From Fusobacterium naviforme (GTDB lineage: Bacteria > Bacillota > Clostridia > Lachnospirales > Lachnospiraceae), in assembly GCA_003014445.1 (NCBI GenBank), contig PYGH01000001.1:682001-746000 (forward strand): a DNA stretch of 64,000 bases. The letters are read 5' to 3'. Shown here piece after piece: positions 37,531-46,661 of the stretch. The translations under genes were made by a program, and so were the position numbers. How positions within the stretch are numbered: position 1 is the first letter of the stretch; each line of letters opens with the position of its first letter. Below the pieces are notes generated by a model. The model was not told where the DNA came from, made no database searches, and saw nothing but the letters and a program-made list of their open reading frames with translations.

Positions 37531-37598
37531 AACAAAGAGCCGTATCGCCTGTACTCCGTAAAAATCTTTCCTGCTGGATGCAAAACGCCAGAAAGGGC

Positions 37599-37627
37599 TT
37601 GCCTCCGCTCCCGCTATACTGTAAAAT
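37599..37627 (+). promoter_or_regulatory. Promoter of efp
   Basis: TTGCCT (37599-37604) is 17 bp from TAAAAT (37622-37627); a TATACT at 37615-37620 is an alternative -10 without a matching -35. The leader to efp would be about 90 nucleotides. Confidence 0.55.
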
Positions 37628-37724
37628 AGCTGTGAAAAAATGGCAAAAATACAAAGAATAACTTCAAGCAGAGAAATGATGGTGTTTCTGTGCCTGATTA
37701 TGTAAAACAAGGAGGAGTTATCTT

Positions 37725-38282
37725 ATGGTTTCAGCAGGTGATTTCAGAAACGGCATCACACTGGAGATTGAGGGTGCGGTGTATCAGATTGTTGAGTTTC
37801 AGCACGTAAAGCCGGGAAAGGGCGCTGCCTTTGTCCGCACAAAGATCAGAAACGTCATGTCCGGTGCTGTGACGGAGCGCACCTTCCGTCCGACAGAGAA
37901 GTTCCCGACTGCAAGAATCGATCGCGTCGAGATGCAGTACCTGTATGCAGACGGAGATATGTTCAACTTCATGAACACCGAGACCTACGACCAGATTTCC
38001 CTGAACAAGGATCTCATCGGCGACACGCTGAAGTTCGTCAAGGAGAATGATATGGTCAAGGTTGTCTCCTACAACGGCAATGTCTTTTCCGTTGAGCCGC
38101 CGCTTTTTGTTGAGCTGGAGATCACGGATACGGAGCCGGGCTTTGCAGGAAATACCGCGACCGGTGCGCAGAAGCCTGCTACGGTCGAGACCGGTGCGCA
38201 GATCTCTGTTCCGCTCTTTATCGGAATCGGAGACAAGGTGAAGATCGACACACGCACAGGAGAGTATCTCGGAAGAGCGTAA
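37725..38282 (+). CDS. efp: Translation elongation factor P
   Basis: This 185-residue, three-domain tRNA-shaped factor relieves ribosome stalling at proline runs. The loop that is modified in other bacteria is [10 protein letters not shown] with Lys32 at its tip. Length is normal. AAGGAGGAG precedes the ATG. The adhesin in this window, with PPEPP and PTPPKPP runs, is the type of protein that needs EF-P. Confidence 0.97.
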   Translation: MVSAGDFRNGITLEIEGAVYQIVEFQHVKPGKGAAFVRTKIRNVMSGAVTERTFRPTEKFPTARIDRVEMQYLYADGDMFNFMNTETYDQISLNKDLIGDTLKFVKENDMVKVVSYNGNVFSVEPPLFVELEITDTEPGFAGNTATGAQKPATVETGAQISVPLFIGIGDKVKIDTRTGEYLGRA

Positions 38283-38303
38283 TTGTCCGACTGAAATTGC
38301 CGG

Positions 38304-38337
38304 GGCAGCCCCTGTTTATGGGACTGCCTCTTATTTG
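38304..38337 (+). terminator. Terminator after efp
   Basis: GGCAG/CTGCC and CCC/GGG pair around a TGTTTAT loop with one mismatch (38304-38328), then TCTTATTTG follows. Moderate strength. Confidence 0.6.
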
Positions 38338-38448
38338 TCCCGGGCGTGAGCTGTATCAATCCGGGAGAAGCATCCTGTTTCCGGAGCCCCGGGAGGAGAG
38401 ATTTCGGTTCTGTCTCAGGTGAGAGCAGATGAGAAGGAGAGTAGTGAG

Positions 38449-40215
38449 ATGGAGACAATACTTGAACAGATGAATGCTGCAGTTCAGAATGCATTTTCTG
38501 ACTGCGGATTTGAGAATGATTATGCCAAGGTACAGGTATCAAACCGCCCGGATCTCTGCGAGTATCAGTGCAACAGCGCCATGGCGGTTGCGAAGCGGGC
38601 AGGGAAGAAACCGATCGATGTTGCAACGCAGGTCGCGGCGGAGCTTGAGAAGAGCGGACTCTTCTCAGAGGTCAGCGCTGTGATGCCGGGCTTTATCAAC
38701 CTGAAGCTGAGACCGGAGCTCCTGTGCAGGAGCGTTCAGCTCATGGCAGAGGATCCGAAGTGCGGGGCGAGAATGGACTCAGAGCGCACCATCATGGTGG
38801 ATTACGGCGGAGCAAATGTCGCAAAGCCGCTGCATGTCGGACATCTTCGCTCTGCCATCATCGGAGAGGCGCTGAAACGTATGGGCGCCTTTTTCGGGAA
38901 CCGCATGATCGGCGATGTGCACCTCGGCGACTGGGGGCTCCAGATGGGACTCATCATTGAGGAGCTGAGGCTCAGGAAACCGGAGCTCCCGTACTTTGAT
39001 CCGGCATTTCAGGGGACTTATCCCTCTGAGCCGCCCTTTACCATAGGCGATCTGGAGGAGATCTATCCGACTGCCTCGAAGCGCGCAAAGGAGGATGCCG
39101 CCTTTGCTGAGAAGGCACACGAGGCGACTCTCATGCTGCAGAGCGGCGCGCCCGCTTACCGCGCGCTCTGGAAGCACATTCTCTCTGTCTCCGTGAGAGA
39201 TCTTGAAAAAAACTACAGCGCGCTGAATGTCTCCTTTGAGCTGTGGAAGGGAGAGTCGGACGCACAGCCCTTTATTCCGGGACTGTTGAAGGAGCTGGAG
39301 GAGAGCGGTGTGGCCCGTATGTCCGAGGGCGCTCTGGTGGTCGACATCGCCGAGCCGGATGACTCGAAGGAACTTCCTCCCTGTATAGTCCGAAAGTCAG
39401 ACGGTGCGGCGCTCTATGCGACCAGCGATCTCGCGACGCTGATCGACAGAGAGCAGAGCTACGGGCCGGATCTCTATATCTATATTGCGGACAAGCGTCA
39501 GGAGCTGCACTACACGCAGTTCTTCCGCGTGGCGCGAAGAGCCGGCATCATCCCGCCGGAGCATGAGCTGAAATATATCGGCTTCGGAACCATGAACGGT
39601 AAGGACGGAAAGCCCTTTAAGACGAGGGACGGCGGCGTGATGCGTCTTGAGACCCTGATAAAGGAGATACGCGAGGCAGTCTATCAGAGAATTGCTGAAA
39701 ATCCGGATATTCCGGAGGAGGAGGCGAGGGAGACCTCCCGCATTGTGGCGCTCGCAGCATTGAAGTACGGAGATCTCTCAAATCAGGCTGCGAAGGATTA
39801 TGTATTCGATATTGAGCGCTTTGCCTCCTTTGAGGGCAACACCGGACCTTACATTTTATATACGGCGGTGCGCATCAAGTCGATTTTAAAGAAATATCTC
39901 GCGGCGGGCGGCACAGCAGTGAGGCCTTCAGACCTGAGGGCTGCGGAGAGTCCGGTAGAAAAAGCACTCTTTCTGGAGCTCGCACGCTATGCAGAAACGG
40001 TTGAGGGGGCATGGAAGGAGCTGGCGCCGCACCGCATCTGCCAGTATCTGTACACAGTGGCGAACAGCTTCAATTCCTTCTATCACGAGGTGCGTATTCT
40101 TGCGGAGGAGAATGAGGAGAAGAAGCGCGCTTATCTTGCGCTGATTCAGAGCACAGAGGCCGTTCTGGAGAGCTGCCTCACAATGCTTGGCATGGAAGTA
40201 CCGGAAAGGATGTAA
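38449..40215 (+). CDS. argS: Arginyl-tRNA synthetase
   Basis: This 588-residue class I synthetase charges tRNA-Arg. It has the N-terminal Add-1 domain, the HIGH-type motif ANVAKPLHVGHLRS, a KPFKTRDGG loop in the KMSKS position (ArgRS often lacks canonical KMSKS), and the anticodon-binding helical domain. ATG at 38449 follows AAGGAGAG by 8 bases; an upstream in-frame ATG at 38419 is less likely. No T-box leader is visible. Confidence 0.96.
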   Translation: METILEQMNAAVQNAFSDCGFENDYAKVQVSNRPDLCEYQCNSAMAVAKRAGKKPIDVATQVAAELEKSGLFSEVSAVMPGFINLKLRPELLCRSVQLMAEDPKCGARMDSERTIMVDYGGANVAKPLHVGHLRSAIIGEALKRMGAFFGNRMIGDVHLGDWGLQMGLIIEELRLRKPELPYFDPAFQGTYPSEPPFTIGDLEEIYPTASKRAKEDAAFAEKAHEATLMLQSGAPAYRALWKHILSVSVRDLEKNYSALNVSFELWKGESDAQPFIPGLLKELEESGVARMSEGALVVDIAEPDDSKELPPCIVRKSDGAALYATSDLATLIDREQSYGPDLYIYIADKRQELHYTQFFRVARRAGIIPPEHELKYIGFGTMNGKDGKPFKTRDGGVMRLETLIKEIREAVYQRIAENPDIPEEEARETSRIVALAALKYGDLSNQAAKDYVFDIERFASFEGNTGPYILYTAVRIKSILKKYLAAGGTAVRPSDLRAAESPVEKALFLELARYAETVEGAWKELAPHRICQYLYTVANSFNSFYHEVRILAEENEEKKRAYLALIQSTEAVLESCLTMLGMEVPERM

Positions 40216-40219
40216 GCGA

Positions 40220-41119
40220 ATGCGTCAGAGTCCAGCACAGAAAAATCAGGGAGTCCTGATCCTGCTTCTCACAGCTTTCATCTGGGGGCTCGCCTTTGTG
40301 GCACAGTCCGTGGCGATGGATCATATCGGCCCGATGAGCTTCTGCGCTGCCCGTTTCTTTCTGAGCGGCTTTGTCTTGATTCCTGTGATCTGGCTGCGGC
40401 GGCACATGGGCTGGGATGAATTGAGAAGCAGCGGAAGAGGAAGGCGCGCAGCTCTTCGAAGAGAAGGTATGATTGGCGGTCTGATCTGCGGTGTGTTTTT
40501 ATTCTTTGCGGCAGCAGTTCAGCAGATTGGTGTCAAATATACGACGGCGGGGAAGGCCGGCTTTCTCACGGCGCTCTATATCATAGTTGTGCCGATTTAC
40601 AGCATCGCGCTCGGAAGGCGTCCGGCGCGTAAGGTAGGAGTTGCGGCTGTGATCGCCATGGTCGGAATGTATCTGCTCTGTATTGAGGGGCGCCTCGGAC
40701 TGTCAAAGGGAGATGCCTACTGCCTGCTCTGTGCGCTGCTTTTTCCCTTTCAAATACTGGCTCTGGATTACTATGTGCAGCGGACGGATGCGGTCTTCCT
40801 TTCCTGTCTTGAGTTTTTGACGGTTGGGTTTCTTTCCCTCGTCTTTGCCCTGCTCTTTGAGACGGCAGATATCGCTTCTCTGCGGGCGGCTCTGATTCCG
40901 ATCCTCTATGCAGGAGTTCTGAGCGGTGCCGTCGGCTACACCCTGCAGGGGGTGGGGCAGCAAAAGCTTCAGAATCCTTCTGCGGCGACGCTGATTATGA
41001 GTCTTGAGGCAGTCTTTGCAGTGTTGGTGGGGTGGCTTGTGATGGGGCAGACACTCTCACCGCGTAAAATTTTGGGCTGTGTCATTATGTTTGCGGCCAT
41101 CGCGCTCGCACAGCTGTGA
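40220..41119 (+). CDS. EamA/DMT family transporter
   Basis: This 299-residue drug/metabolite-type transporter has about ten hydrophobic helices in two EamA repeats. The first repeat opens LTAFIWGLAFVAQSVAM; the second ends with PSAATLIMSLEAVFAVLVGW, the typical EamA finish. Substrate cannot be predicted. ATG at 40220 follows AAGGA and lies 4 bp after argS, so it is probably cotranscribed; no functional link is evident. Confidence 0.9.
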   Translation: MRQSPAQKNQGVLILLLTAFIWGLAFVAQSVAMDHIGPMSFCAARFFLSGFVLIPVIWLRRHMGWDELRSSGRGRRAALRREGMIGGLICGVFLFFAAAVQQIGVKYTTAGKAGFLTALYIIVVPIYSIALGRRPARKVGVAAVIAMVGMYLLCIEGRLGLSKGDAYCLLCALLFPFQILALDYYVQRTDAVFLSCLEFLTVGFLSLVFALLFETADIASLRAALIPILYAGVLSGAVGYTLQGVGQQKLQNPSAATLIMSLEAVFAVLVGWLVMGQTLSPRKILGCVIMFAAIALAQL

Positions 41120-41187
41120 GTGGCGGAAGACTCGTCGCCGGTTCGAAATGACAAGCTGCCAGGAGAGTTGATTTACCAGCTATGTAT

Positions 41188-41221
41188 TAAAAAAAAACCA
41201 CGCTTCTGTGGTTTTTTTTTG
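41188..41221. terminator. Bidirectional terminator before the rnf operon
   Basis: A run of A, then CCAC-GCTTCT-GTGG and a run of T, forms an 11-bp stem when the A/T runs are included. It ends the argS-EamA unit just before the rnf promoter. Confidence 0.88.
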
Positions 41222-41265
41222 TATATTTTGATGTCAGTATGTTATACTCTTAACGTTAATAGTAT
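41219..41265 (+). promoter_or_regulatory. rnf promoter with an overlapping 22-bp palindromic operator
   Basis: An extended -10 (TG-n-TATACT, hexamer 41243-41248) has a possible -35 TTGTAT (41219-41224). An inverted repeat covers 41244-41265: outer arms ATACT and AGTAT surround the perfect core TTAACGTTAA, with a single mismatched pair. It overlaps the -10 and the expected start site, the classic position for a repressor. The regulator is not identifiable; it is not a clear Rex site. Confidence 0.7.
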
Positions 41266-41294
41266 CAGAAATATGAAAGAAAGAGGGTAGTCTG

Positions 41295-42689
41295 ATGGGA
41301 TTGGCAACATTTATAGGCGGCGTCCATCCATTTGAGGGAAAAGAGCTCTCGATGGACAAGCCCGTCACCGTGCTGAAACCGACATCCGGCGAGATGGTTT
41401 ATCCACTCTCGCAGCACATCGGCGCTCCCGCGAAGCCGCTGGTTCAGGTGGGCGATGAGGTGCTGGTCGGACAGAAGATCGCCGAGGCGGGGGGCTTCAT
41501 CTCTGCAGTCGTGATATGCTCCGTATCCGGCAAGGTGAAGAAGATCGAAGCGAGAACCCTGGTGAATGGCAGCAAGGCGATGTCCATCATTGTGGAGAAT
41601 GATGGAGAGTATCGCGCTGTGGAGGGCTTCGGCGAGGAGAGAAGCGCTGAGGGGCTCTCAAAAAAGGAGATTCGCGATATCGTTCGTGAGGCCGGAATTG
41701 TCGGTCTCGGCGGAGCCGGATTCCCCACCAATGTCAAGCTGACGCCGAAGGATGAGAATGCGATTGATTACGTCATTGTGAACGGCGCGGAGTGCGAGCC
41801 GTACCTCACCTGCGACTATCGCATGATGCTGGAGGAGCCGGAGCGGCTGGTCGGCGGACTGAAGGTCATGCTTCAGCTCTTTGACAACGCAAAGGGCGTC
41901 ATCGGCATTGAGAATAACAAGCCGAAGGCGATCGCCCGCATGAGGGAGCTTGTGAAGGATGAGCCGCGCATTGAGGTCTGTGAGCTTCTGACCAAGTACC
42001 CGCAGGGTGGTGAGCGCTCGCTGATCTATGCGGTGACCGGCAGGGAGATCAATTCCTCCATGCTTCCCGCAGACGCAGGCTGTGTGGTGGACAATGTCAA
42101 TACCGTCATGGCAATCTATGATGCGGTCTGTAAGCAGACTCCCATTGTGGAGCGTGTGCTGACTGTCACGGGTGATGCCATCGCAGAGCCACAGAACTTC
42201 AAGGCGCGCACGGGCATGAACTATAATGATATCATCGCTGCGGCGGGAGGCTTCAGACAGGAGCCGCAGAAGATACTGTCCGGCGGACCGATGATGGGGC
42301 AGGCGATGTTCACAACGGATGCCCCGGTGACGAAGAACAGCTCCTCCCTCACCTGCTTCTGTAAGGATGAGGTCGCAAAGTATCCGGAGACGGCCTGCAT
42401 ACGCTGCGGTCGCTGCGGCACGGTATGTCCGGAATTCCTCGTTCCTGTTCTTATGATGAAGGAGTGTATGCGGGACAATGCCGAGGGCTATGAGGCCCTG
42501 AACGGGATGGAGTGTATTGAATGCGGAAGCTGTTCCTACATCTGTCCGGCCAGACGTCCGCTCACGCAGGCGTTCAAGTACATGAAGCGCCAGGTCGGCG
42601 CGATCCGCAGAGCCAAAGCCGCGGAAGAGAAGGCAAAGGCCGAGAAGGCCGCTGCTGAGAAGGCAGGAAAGGAGGAAGAGAAGAAATGA
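41295..42689 (+). CDS. rnfC: Rnf complex subunit RnfC (NADH and FMN binding)
   Basis: This 464-residue peripheral subunit oxidises or reduces NAD(H) in the ferredoxin:NAD+ oxidoreductase. It shows GLGGAGFPTNVKL (flavin/NAD region), a SLBB-type segment, and two 4Fe-4S motifs: CIRCGRCGTVCP from Cys368 and CIECGSCSYICP from Cys407. A Lys/Ala/Glu-rich tail (about 435-464) ends the protein. First gene of rnfCDGEAB, behind a promoter with a palindromic operator. Confidence 0.97.
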   Translation: MGLATFIGGVHPFEGKELSMDKPVTVLKPTSGEMVYPLSQHIGAPAKPLVQVGDEVLVGQKIAEAGGFISAVVICSVSGKVKKIEARTLVNGSKAMSIIVENDGEYRAVEGFGEERSAEGLSKKEIRDIVREAGIVGLGGAGFPTNVKLTPKDENAIDYVIVNGAECEPYLTCDYRMMLEEPERLVGGLKVMLQLFDNAKGVIGIENNKPKAIARMRELVKDEPRIEVCELLTKYPQGGERSLIYAVTGREINSSMLPADAGCVVDNVNTVMAIYDAVCKQTPIVERVLTVTGDAIAEPQNFKARTGMNYNDIIAAAGGFRQEPQKILSGGPMMGQAMFTTDAPVTKNSSSLTCFCKDEVAKYPETACIRCGRCGTVCPEFLVPVLMMKECMRDNAEGYEALNGMECIECGSCSYICPARRPLTQAFKYMKRQVGAIRRAKAAEEKAKAEKAAAEKAGKEEEKK

Positions 42690-43648
42690 ATATGCTGAAT
42701 GTTTCCTCCTCCCCGCACGTCAGAGACAAGGACAGCACGCGCGGCATCATGCTGGATGTCTGTATTGCCATGCTGCCCACCGCTGCGTTCGGTGTGGTGC
42801 AGTTTGGAATCAGTGCGCTGCTGGTCATCATTGTCACGGTTCTCGCCGCGGTGCTCTCTGAGTATCTCTGGCAGAAGGGCATGCACAAGCAGGTCACAAT
42901 CTGCGACTGTTCCGCTGTCGTCACAGGACTGATCCTTGCGCTGAACATGCCTCCGGAGATCCCGCTCTGGATTCCGGCACTCGGTGCAGTTTTTGCGATC
43001 ATCCTTGTAAAGCAGCTCTTTGGCGGATTGGGTCAGAACTGGATGAACCCGGCGCTCGCCGGAAGATGTTTTCTGCTGATTTCCTGTGCAAAGTACATGA
43101 ACAATTTCAGCTCTGCGGGTCTCGGCTTTGACGCCACGACCGGAGCGACGCCTCTCGCAATTATGAAGAGCGCGGTGAAGGCAGGCAGTGATCCGATGCA
43201 GGGAGTTGATCTCATGCAGCTCTTTATCGGCCGTGTGCCGGGAACCATCGGTGAAGTCTCCGCAGTTGCACTGTTGATCGGTGGTATCTACCTCCTCTGG
43301 AAGAAGGTCATCAGCTGGCACATTCCGGTGATTTATATTGCAACCGTGGCAGTCTTTGTCTTCATCTTTGGTCATCAGAGCGCGGACTACGTTCTGGCAC
43401 AGGTGCTCGGCGGCGGACTGATCTTTGGCGCCTTCTTCATGGCGACAGACTATGTCTCCACACCGCTGACCCGAAAGGGACAGATAATCTATGCGCTGCT
43501 GATCGGACTTCTGACCGGTCTGTTCCGTATCTTCGGAACCGGCGCCGAGGGTGTCTCTTATTCCATTATTATCGGAAATATGCTCTCTCCGCTGATTGAG
43601 AGCGCCACGATTCCGAAGGCATTTGGAAGAAGGGGGGCAAAAAAGTAA
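42686..43648 (+). CDS. rnfD: Rnf complex membrane subunit RnfD
   Basis: This 320-residue polytopic subunit carries a covalent flavin; the attachment site is expected at Thr155 in TTGATPLA. It includes the GGLGQNWMNPALAGR segment typical of RnfD/NqrB. It overlaps rnfC by four bases and rnfG by one. It is part of the ion-translocating core. Confidence 0.96.
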   Translation: MNMLNVSSSPHVRDKDSTRGIMLDVCIAMLPTAAFGVVQFGISALLVIIVTVLAAVLSEYLWQKGMHKQVTICDCSAVVTGLILALNMPPEIPLWIPALGAVFAIILVKQLFGGLGQNWMNPALAGRCFLLISCAKYMNNFSSAGLGFDATTGATPLAIMKSAVKAGSDPMQGVDLMQLFIGRVPGTIGEVSAVALLIGGIYLLWKKVISWHIPVIYIATVAVFVFIFGHQSADYVLAQVLGGGLIFGAFFMATDYVSTPLTRKGQIIYALLIGLLTGLFRIFGTGAEGVSYSIIIGNMLSPLIESATIPKAFGRRGAKK

Positions 43649-44268
43649 TGAGTGCAAAAAAAGAAACTACTTTTGTTCAGGATGCGATTCGTCTGATGCT
43701 CATCACCCTGATCGCAGGACTGCTCCTCGGCATCGTCTACTCCGTGACGCTCGAACCGATTCGCGCGGCACAGCAGGCTGCGACGGTGCGCGCCTATAAG
43801 CAGGTTTACCCGGATGCCGCGGATTTTGCGGACAATGCCGACAGTGATGCTCTGATTGCAGCTGCCGCGGAGGAGGTTGCAGCGCAGGGCTTCGGCAATG
43901 TCACGGTGGATAAGGTTGTTGATGCAAAGGATGCTTCCGGTGAAGTGATCGGTCACATCATCAATGCCACCTCTAAAGAAGGCTTTGGTGGGGCGATCAG
44001 CATCTCTGCGGGTATTCAGGAGGATGGCACGCTGAATGGTATCGCCTTCCTCTCCATCTCTGAGTCCGCCGGACTGGGAATGAATGCGCGAGATACAGAC
44101 TGGTACAGACAATTCGAGAACAAGCAGGTTGAAAAGTTCAGTGTCACCAAGACAGGAGCGAAGGATGACAGCGAGATCGATGCGATCTCCGGCGCGACCA
44201 TCACCTCCCGCGCGGTGACAAATGCAGTCAACGCGGCGCTGTTCTTTGCCGCCAACGGCATGGACTGA
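43648..44268 (+). CDS. rnfG: Rnf complex flavoprotein subunit RnfG
   Basis: This 206-residue subunit has one N-terminal transmembrane helix (about 12-32) and an extracytoplasmic FMN-binding domain. The flavinylation motif is SGATITS with expected FMN attachment at Thr184, the target of ApbE-type transferases; no apbE gene is in the window. Starts at the rnfD stop codon. Confidence 0.95.
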   Translation: MSAKKETTFVQDAIRLMLITLIAGLLLGIVYSVTLEPIRAAQQAATVRAYKQVYPDAADFADNADSDALIAAAAEEVAAQGFGNVTVDKVVDAKDASGEVIGHIINATSKEGFGGAISISAGIQEDGTLNGIAFLSISESAGLGMNARDTDWYRQFENKQVEKFSVTKTGAKDDSEIDAISGATITSRAVTNAVNAALFFAANGMD

Positions 44269-44285
44269 GGAAGGAGGGGAATAGA

Positions 44286-45098
44286 ATGAATGAATGTATG
44301 GAACGCCTGAAAAACGGCATCATTACTGAGAACCCCGTCTTCATTATGGCGCTGGGCCTCTGCCCGACCTTCGCGGTCACAACCAATGCGACCAATGCGA
44401 TCGGCATGGGACTGTCCTCTATGGCAGTGCTGATGTTCTCAAACCTTTTGATTTCTGCGATCAGCAAGCTGATTCCCGGAAGAGTGCGTCTCCCCGCCGA
44501 GATCGTGGTTGTTGCTTCGCTTGTCACCATCGTTCAGCTGCTGATCCAGGGCTTTGCGCCGAGCATCTATGATGCCCTTGGCATCTATATTCCGCTGATC
44601 GTTGTAAACTGTATTATTCTGGGACGTGCCGAGGCCTATGCGCTCGGAGCAAAGCCAATTCCTGCGCTCTTTGACGGAATCGGTATGGGGCTCGGATTTA
44701 CAATCGCACTGCTGCTGCTCGGCGGCTTCCGCGAGATTATCGGAGCTGGCTCCATCTTTGGAATTCCGCTGATTCCTGAGGCGTATCACATCTCGATCTT
44801 TGTTCTGCCTCCGGGAGCTTTCCTTGTTATGGCCTTCCTCGTCGCGGCGATGCAGTACTATCAGGATCCGAAGCGCGGTGTGAAGAGCTCTGCTCCCTCT
44901 CTTGAGGAGGTAAAGACCAAGGTTGTGAAGCCGGCGCCGAAGCCTGCGGCTGCAAAGCCCGCGGTGGCAGCTCCGAAGGCAGCAGCTCCCGCACAGGCGG
45001 CGCCTGCTGAGACCGTGAAGGCGACTGTGGCTGCACAGGCTGCTCCTGTTGAAGCGGCGAAGGCGGCTGCTCCGGATGAGAAGAAGGAGGAGGAATAA
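44286..45098 (+). CDS. rnfE: Rnf complex membrane subunit RnfE with a low-complexity tail
   Basis: This 270-residue subunit has a normal RnfE membrane core (about 1-195, six helices, with NCIILGRAEAYA) followed by about 75 residues rich in Ala, Pro and Lys and ending in EKKEEE. The family is usually close to 200 residues, so the tail is an extra. Such sequence resembles flexible linkers of swinging-arm enzymes. It probably faces the cytoplasm. AAGGAGGGG precedes the ATG, and rnfA follows after 2 bp. Confidence 0.94.
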   Translation: MNECMERLKNGIITENPVFIMALGLCPTFAVTTNATNAIGMGLSSMAVLMFSNLLISAISKLIPGRVRLPAEIVVVASLVTIVQLLIQGFAPSIYDALGIYIPLIVVNCIILGRAEAYALGAKPIPALFDGIGMGLGFTIALLLLGGFREIIGAGSIFGIPLIPEAYHISIFVLPPGAFLVMAFLVAAMQYYQDPKRGVKSSAPSLEEVKTKVVKPAPKPAAAKPAVAAPKAAAPAQAAPAETVKATVAAQAAPVEAAKAAAPDEKKEEE

Positions 45099-45100
45099 TC

Positions 45101-45679
45101 ATGACTAAGGTTCTGTTGCTTCTGGTCAGCGGTGCGCTGGTGAACAACGTCGTCCTGTCCCGCTTCCTCGGACTCTGCTCCTTCGTCGGTGTATCCAAGA
45201 AGAAAGAGACCTCTGTCGGTATGGGTGGAGCGGTTATCTTCACCATCTTCCTGGCGACGATACTGGCTTCTGTCGTGTACGCCTGTGTGCTGAGACCACT
45301 GGGTATAGACTACCTGCAGACCATTGTATTCATACTTCTGATTGCATCTCTGGTGCAGTTTATTGAGATGTTCATGAAGAAGAGCATGCCCTCCATGCAT
45401 GCCTCTCTCGGTATCTTCCTTCCGCTGATTACGACGAACTGCGCTGTGCTCGGCGTGGCGCTGGATAATGTCCAGAAGGAGTACAATTTTATCGAGGGAC
45501 TCGCGTGGGGCATCGGAACAGCTGTCGGTTATGCCATCGCCATCGTTATTCTGGCGGGTATCCGCGAGCGCTGTGAGGAAAATGATATACCGAAGTATTT
45601 CCAGGGACTGCCGATTGTGCTGATCAGCTCCGGTCTCATGGCAATCGCATTCACCGGATTCTCCGGCATGATTACCTGA
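45101..45679 (+). CDS. rnfA: Rnf complex membrane subunit RnfA
   Basis: This 192-residue, six-helix subunit is homologous to RnfE in inverted topology. It has LVNNVVLSRFLGLCSF and ITTNCAVLGVAL; the cysteines in these segments ligate an intramembrane iron-sulfur cluster in solved Rnf/NQR structures. Standard length, 2 bp after rnfE. Confidence 0.96.
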   Translation: MTKVLLLLVSGALVNNVVLSRFLGLCSFVGVSKKKETSVGMGGAVIFTIFLATILASVVYACVLRPLGIDYLQTIVFILLIASLVQFIEMFMKKSMPSMHASLGIFLPLITTNCAVLGVALDNVQKEYNFIEGLAWGIGTAVGYAIAIVILAGIRERCEENDIPKYFQGLPIVLISSGLMAIAFTGFSGMIT

Positions 45680-45695
45680 GAAGGAGGAGAGGGGA

Positions 45696-46487
45696 ATGAA
45701 TTTTACAATCGTAATTGTCTCCTTTGCCATTGTCGGCATCGTGGGTCTGATCTGCGGCCTGGGTCTCGGTGTGGCGAGTGAGAAGTTTAAGGTAGAGGTC
45801 GATGAGAAGGAGCTTGCTGTCAGGGCAGCGCTTCCAGGAAATAACTGCGGTGCCTGCGGATATCCGGGCTGTGATGGCTGCGCACATGCGATCGCGATCG
45901 GTGAGGCGGCAGTGACGCAGTGTCCGGTCGGAGGAAAGACCTGCGCAGAGAAGATCGCTTCGATCATGGGTGTCGAGGCGGGCGAGACAGAGCGGAAGGT
46001 TGCTGTGGTTCGCTGCTCCGGAACCTGCGATAGTGCAAAGAAGCGCTACAACAATGTCGGCCCGACGGATTGCAACCAGATGTCCGTGATTCCAGGTGCG
46101 GGAGATATGGCCTGTGAGTATGGCTGCCTCGGTGGAGGCTCCTGCGTGAAGGCCTGCGAATTTGATGCGATCCATGTTGTCAACGGCGTGGCAGTTGTCG
46201 ACAAGGAGAAGTGTGTGGCCTGCGGCAAGTGCGTGAAGGCCTGCCCGAAGCATCTCATCGAGATGACGAATTACAAGTCAAAGTTCCATGTGCGCTGCAT
46301 GTCTCAGGATAAGGGCAAGGCGGTGCGCGACGTATGTTCCGCCGGCTGCATCGGCTGTACGCTCTGCGTAAAGGAATGCCATTTTGACGCCATTCATATG
46401 AACGGCAATGTCGCTCAGATCGATTATGATAAGTGCAGAAACTGCAGTCTCTGTGCAAAGAAGTGCCCGGCAAGCGTCATAAACTGA
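45696..46487 (+). CDS. rnfB: Rnf complex ferredoxin-type subunit RnfB
   Basis: This 263-residue subunit takes electrons from ferredoxin. After one N-terminal membrane helix (about 2-24) comes a 4Fe-4S domain with CGACGYPGCDGC and a distal Cys, then ferredoxin-type clusters such as CVACGKCVKACPK, CIGCTLCVKECHF and CRNCSLCAKKCPA. Last gene of the operon, followed by a strong terminator. Together the six genes give a complete Rnf complex, which pumps Na+ or H+; the ion cannot be told here. Confidence 0.96.
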   Translation: MNFTIVIVSFAIVGIVGLICGLGLGVASEKFKVEVDEKELAVRAALPGNNCGACGYPGCDGCAHAIAIGEAAVTQCPVGGKTCAEKIASIMGVEAGETERKVAVVRCSGTCDSAKKRYNNVGPTDCNQMSVIPGAGDMACEYGCLGGGSCVKACEFDAIHVVNGVAVVDKEKCVACGKCVKACPKHLIEMTNYKSKFHVRCMSQDKGKAVRDVCSAGCIGCTLCVKECHFDAIHMNGNVAQIDYDKCRNCSLCAKKCPASVIN

Positions 46488-46554
46488 GCCGGATGCATAG
46501 CTGAGACCTTGAACAATCCATACTCAGGGTCTGAACAAGTTGATATCTGGATAA

Positions 46555-46603
46555 AAAAGATCCGGCAGGATCCTCAATTTTAGAGGATCCTGCCGGATCT
46601 TTT
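46555..46603. terminator. Very strong bidirectional terminator after rnfB
   Basis: A perfect 21-bp stem (46555-46575 with 46583-46603) around a 7-base loop is flanked by A and T runs. It serves rnfB on the plus strand and the NusG-domain gene on the minus strand. Confidence 0.93.
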
Positions 46604-46661
46604 ATGTGTCAAAGCGGCCTCAATATGCTTTATGTCATGTCAGGATCAGCTTATTTCCTCC

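Noticed and set aside
38283-38448. T-box leader for argS
   Set aside because: The gap holds only the efp terminator and a ribosome binding site; no T-box sequence or specifier-like stem was found. The valS gap is only 16 bp.
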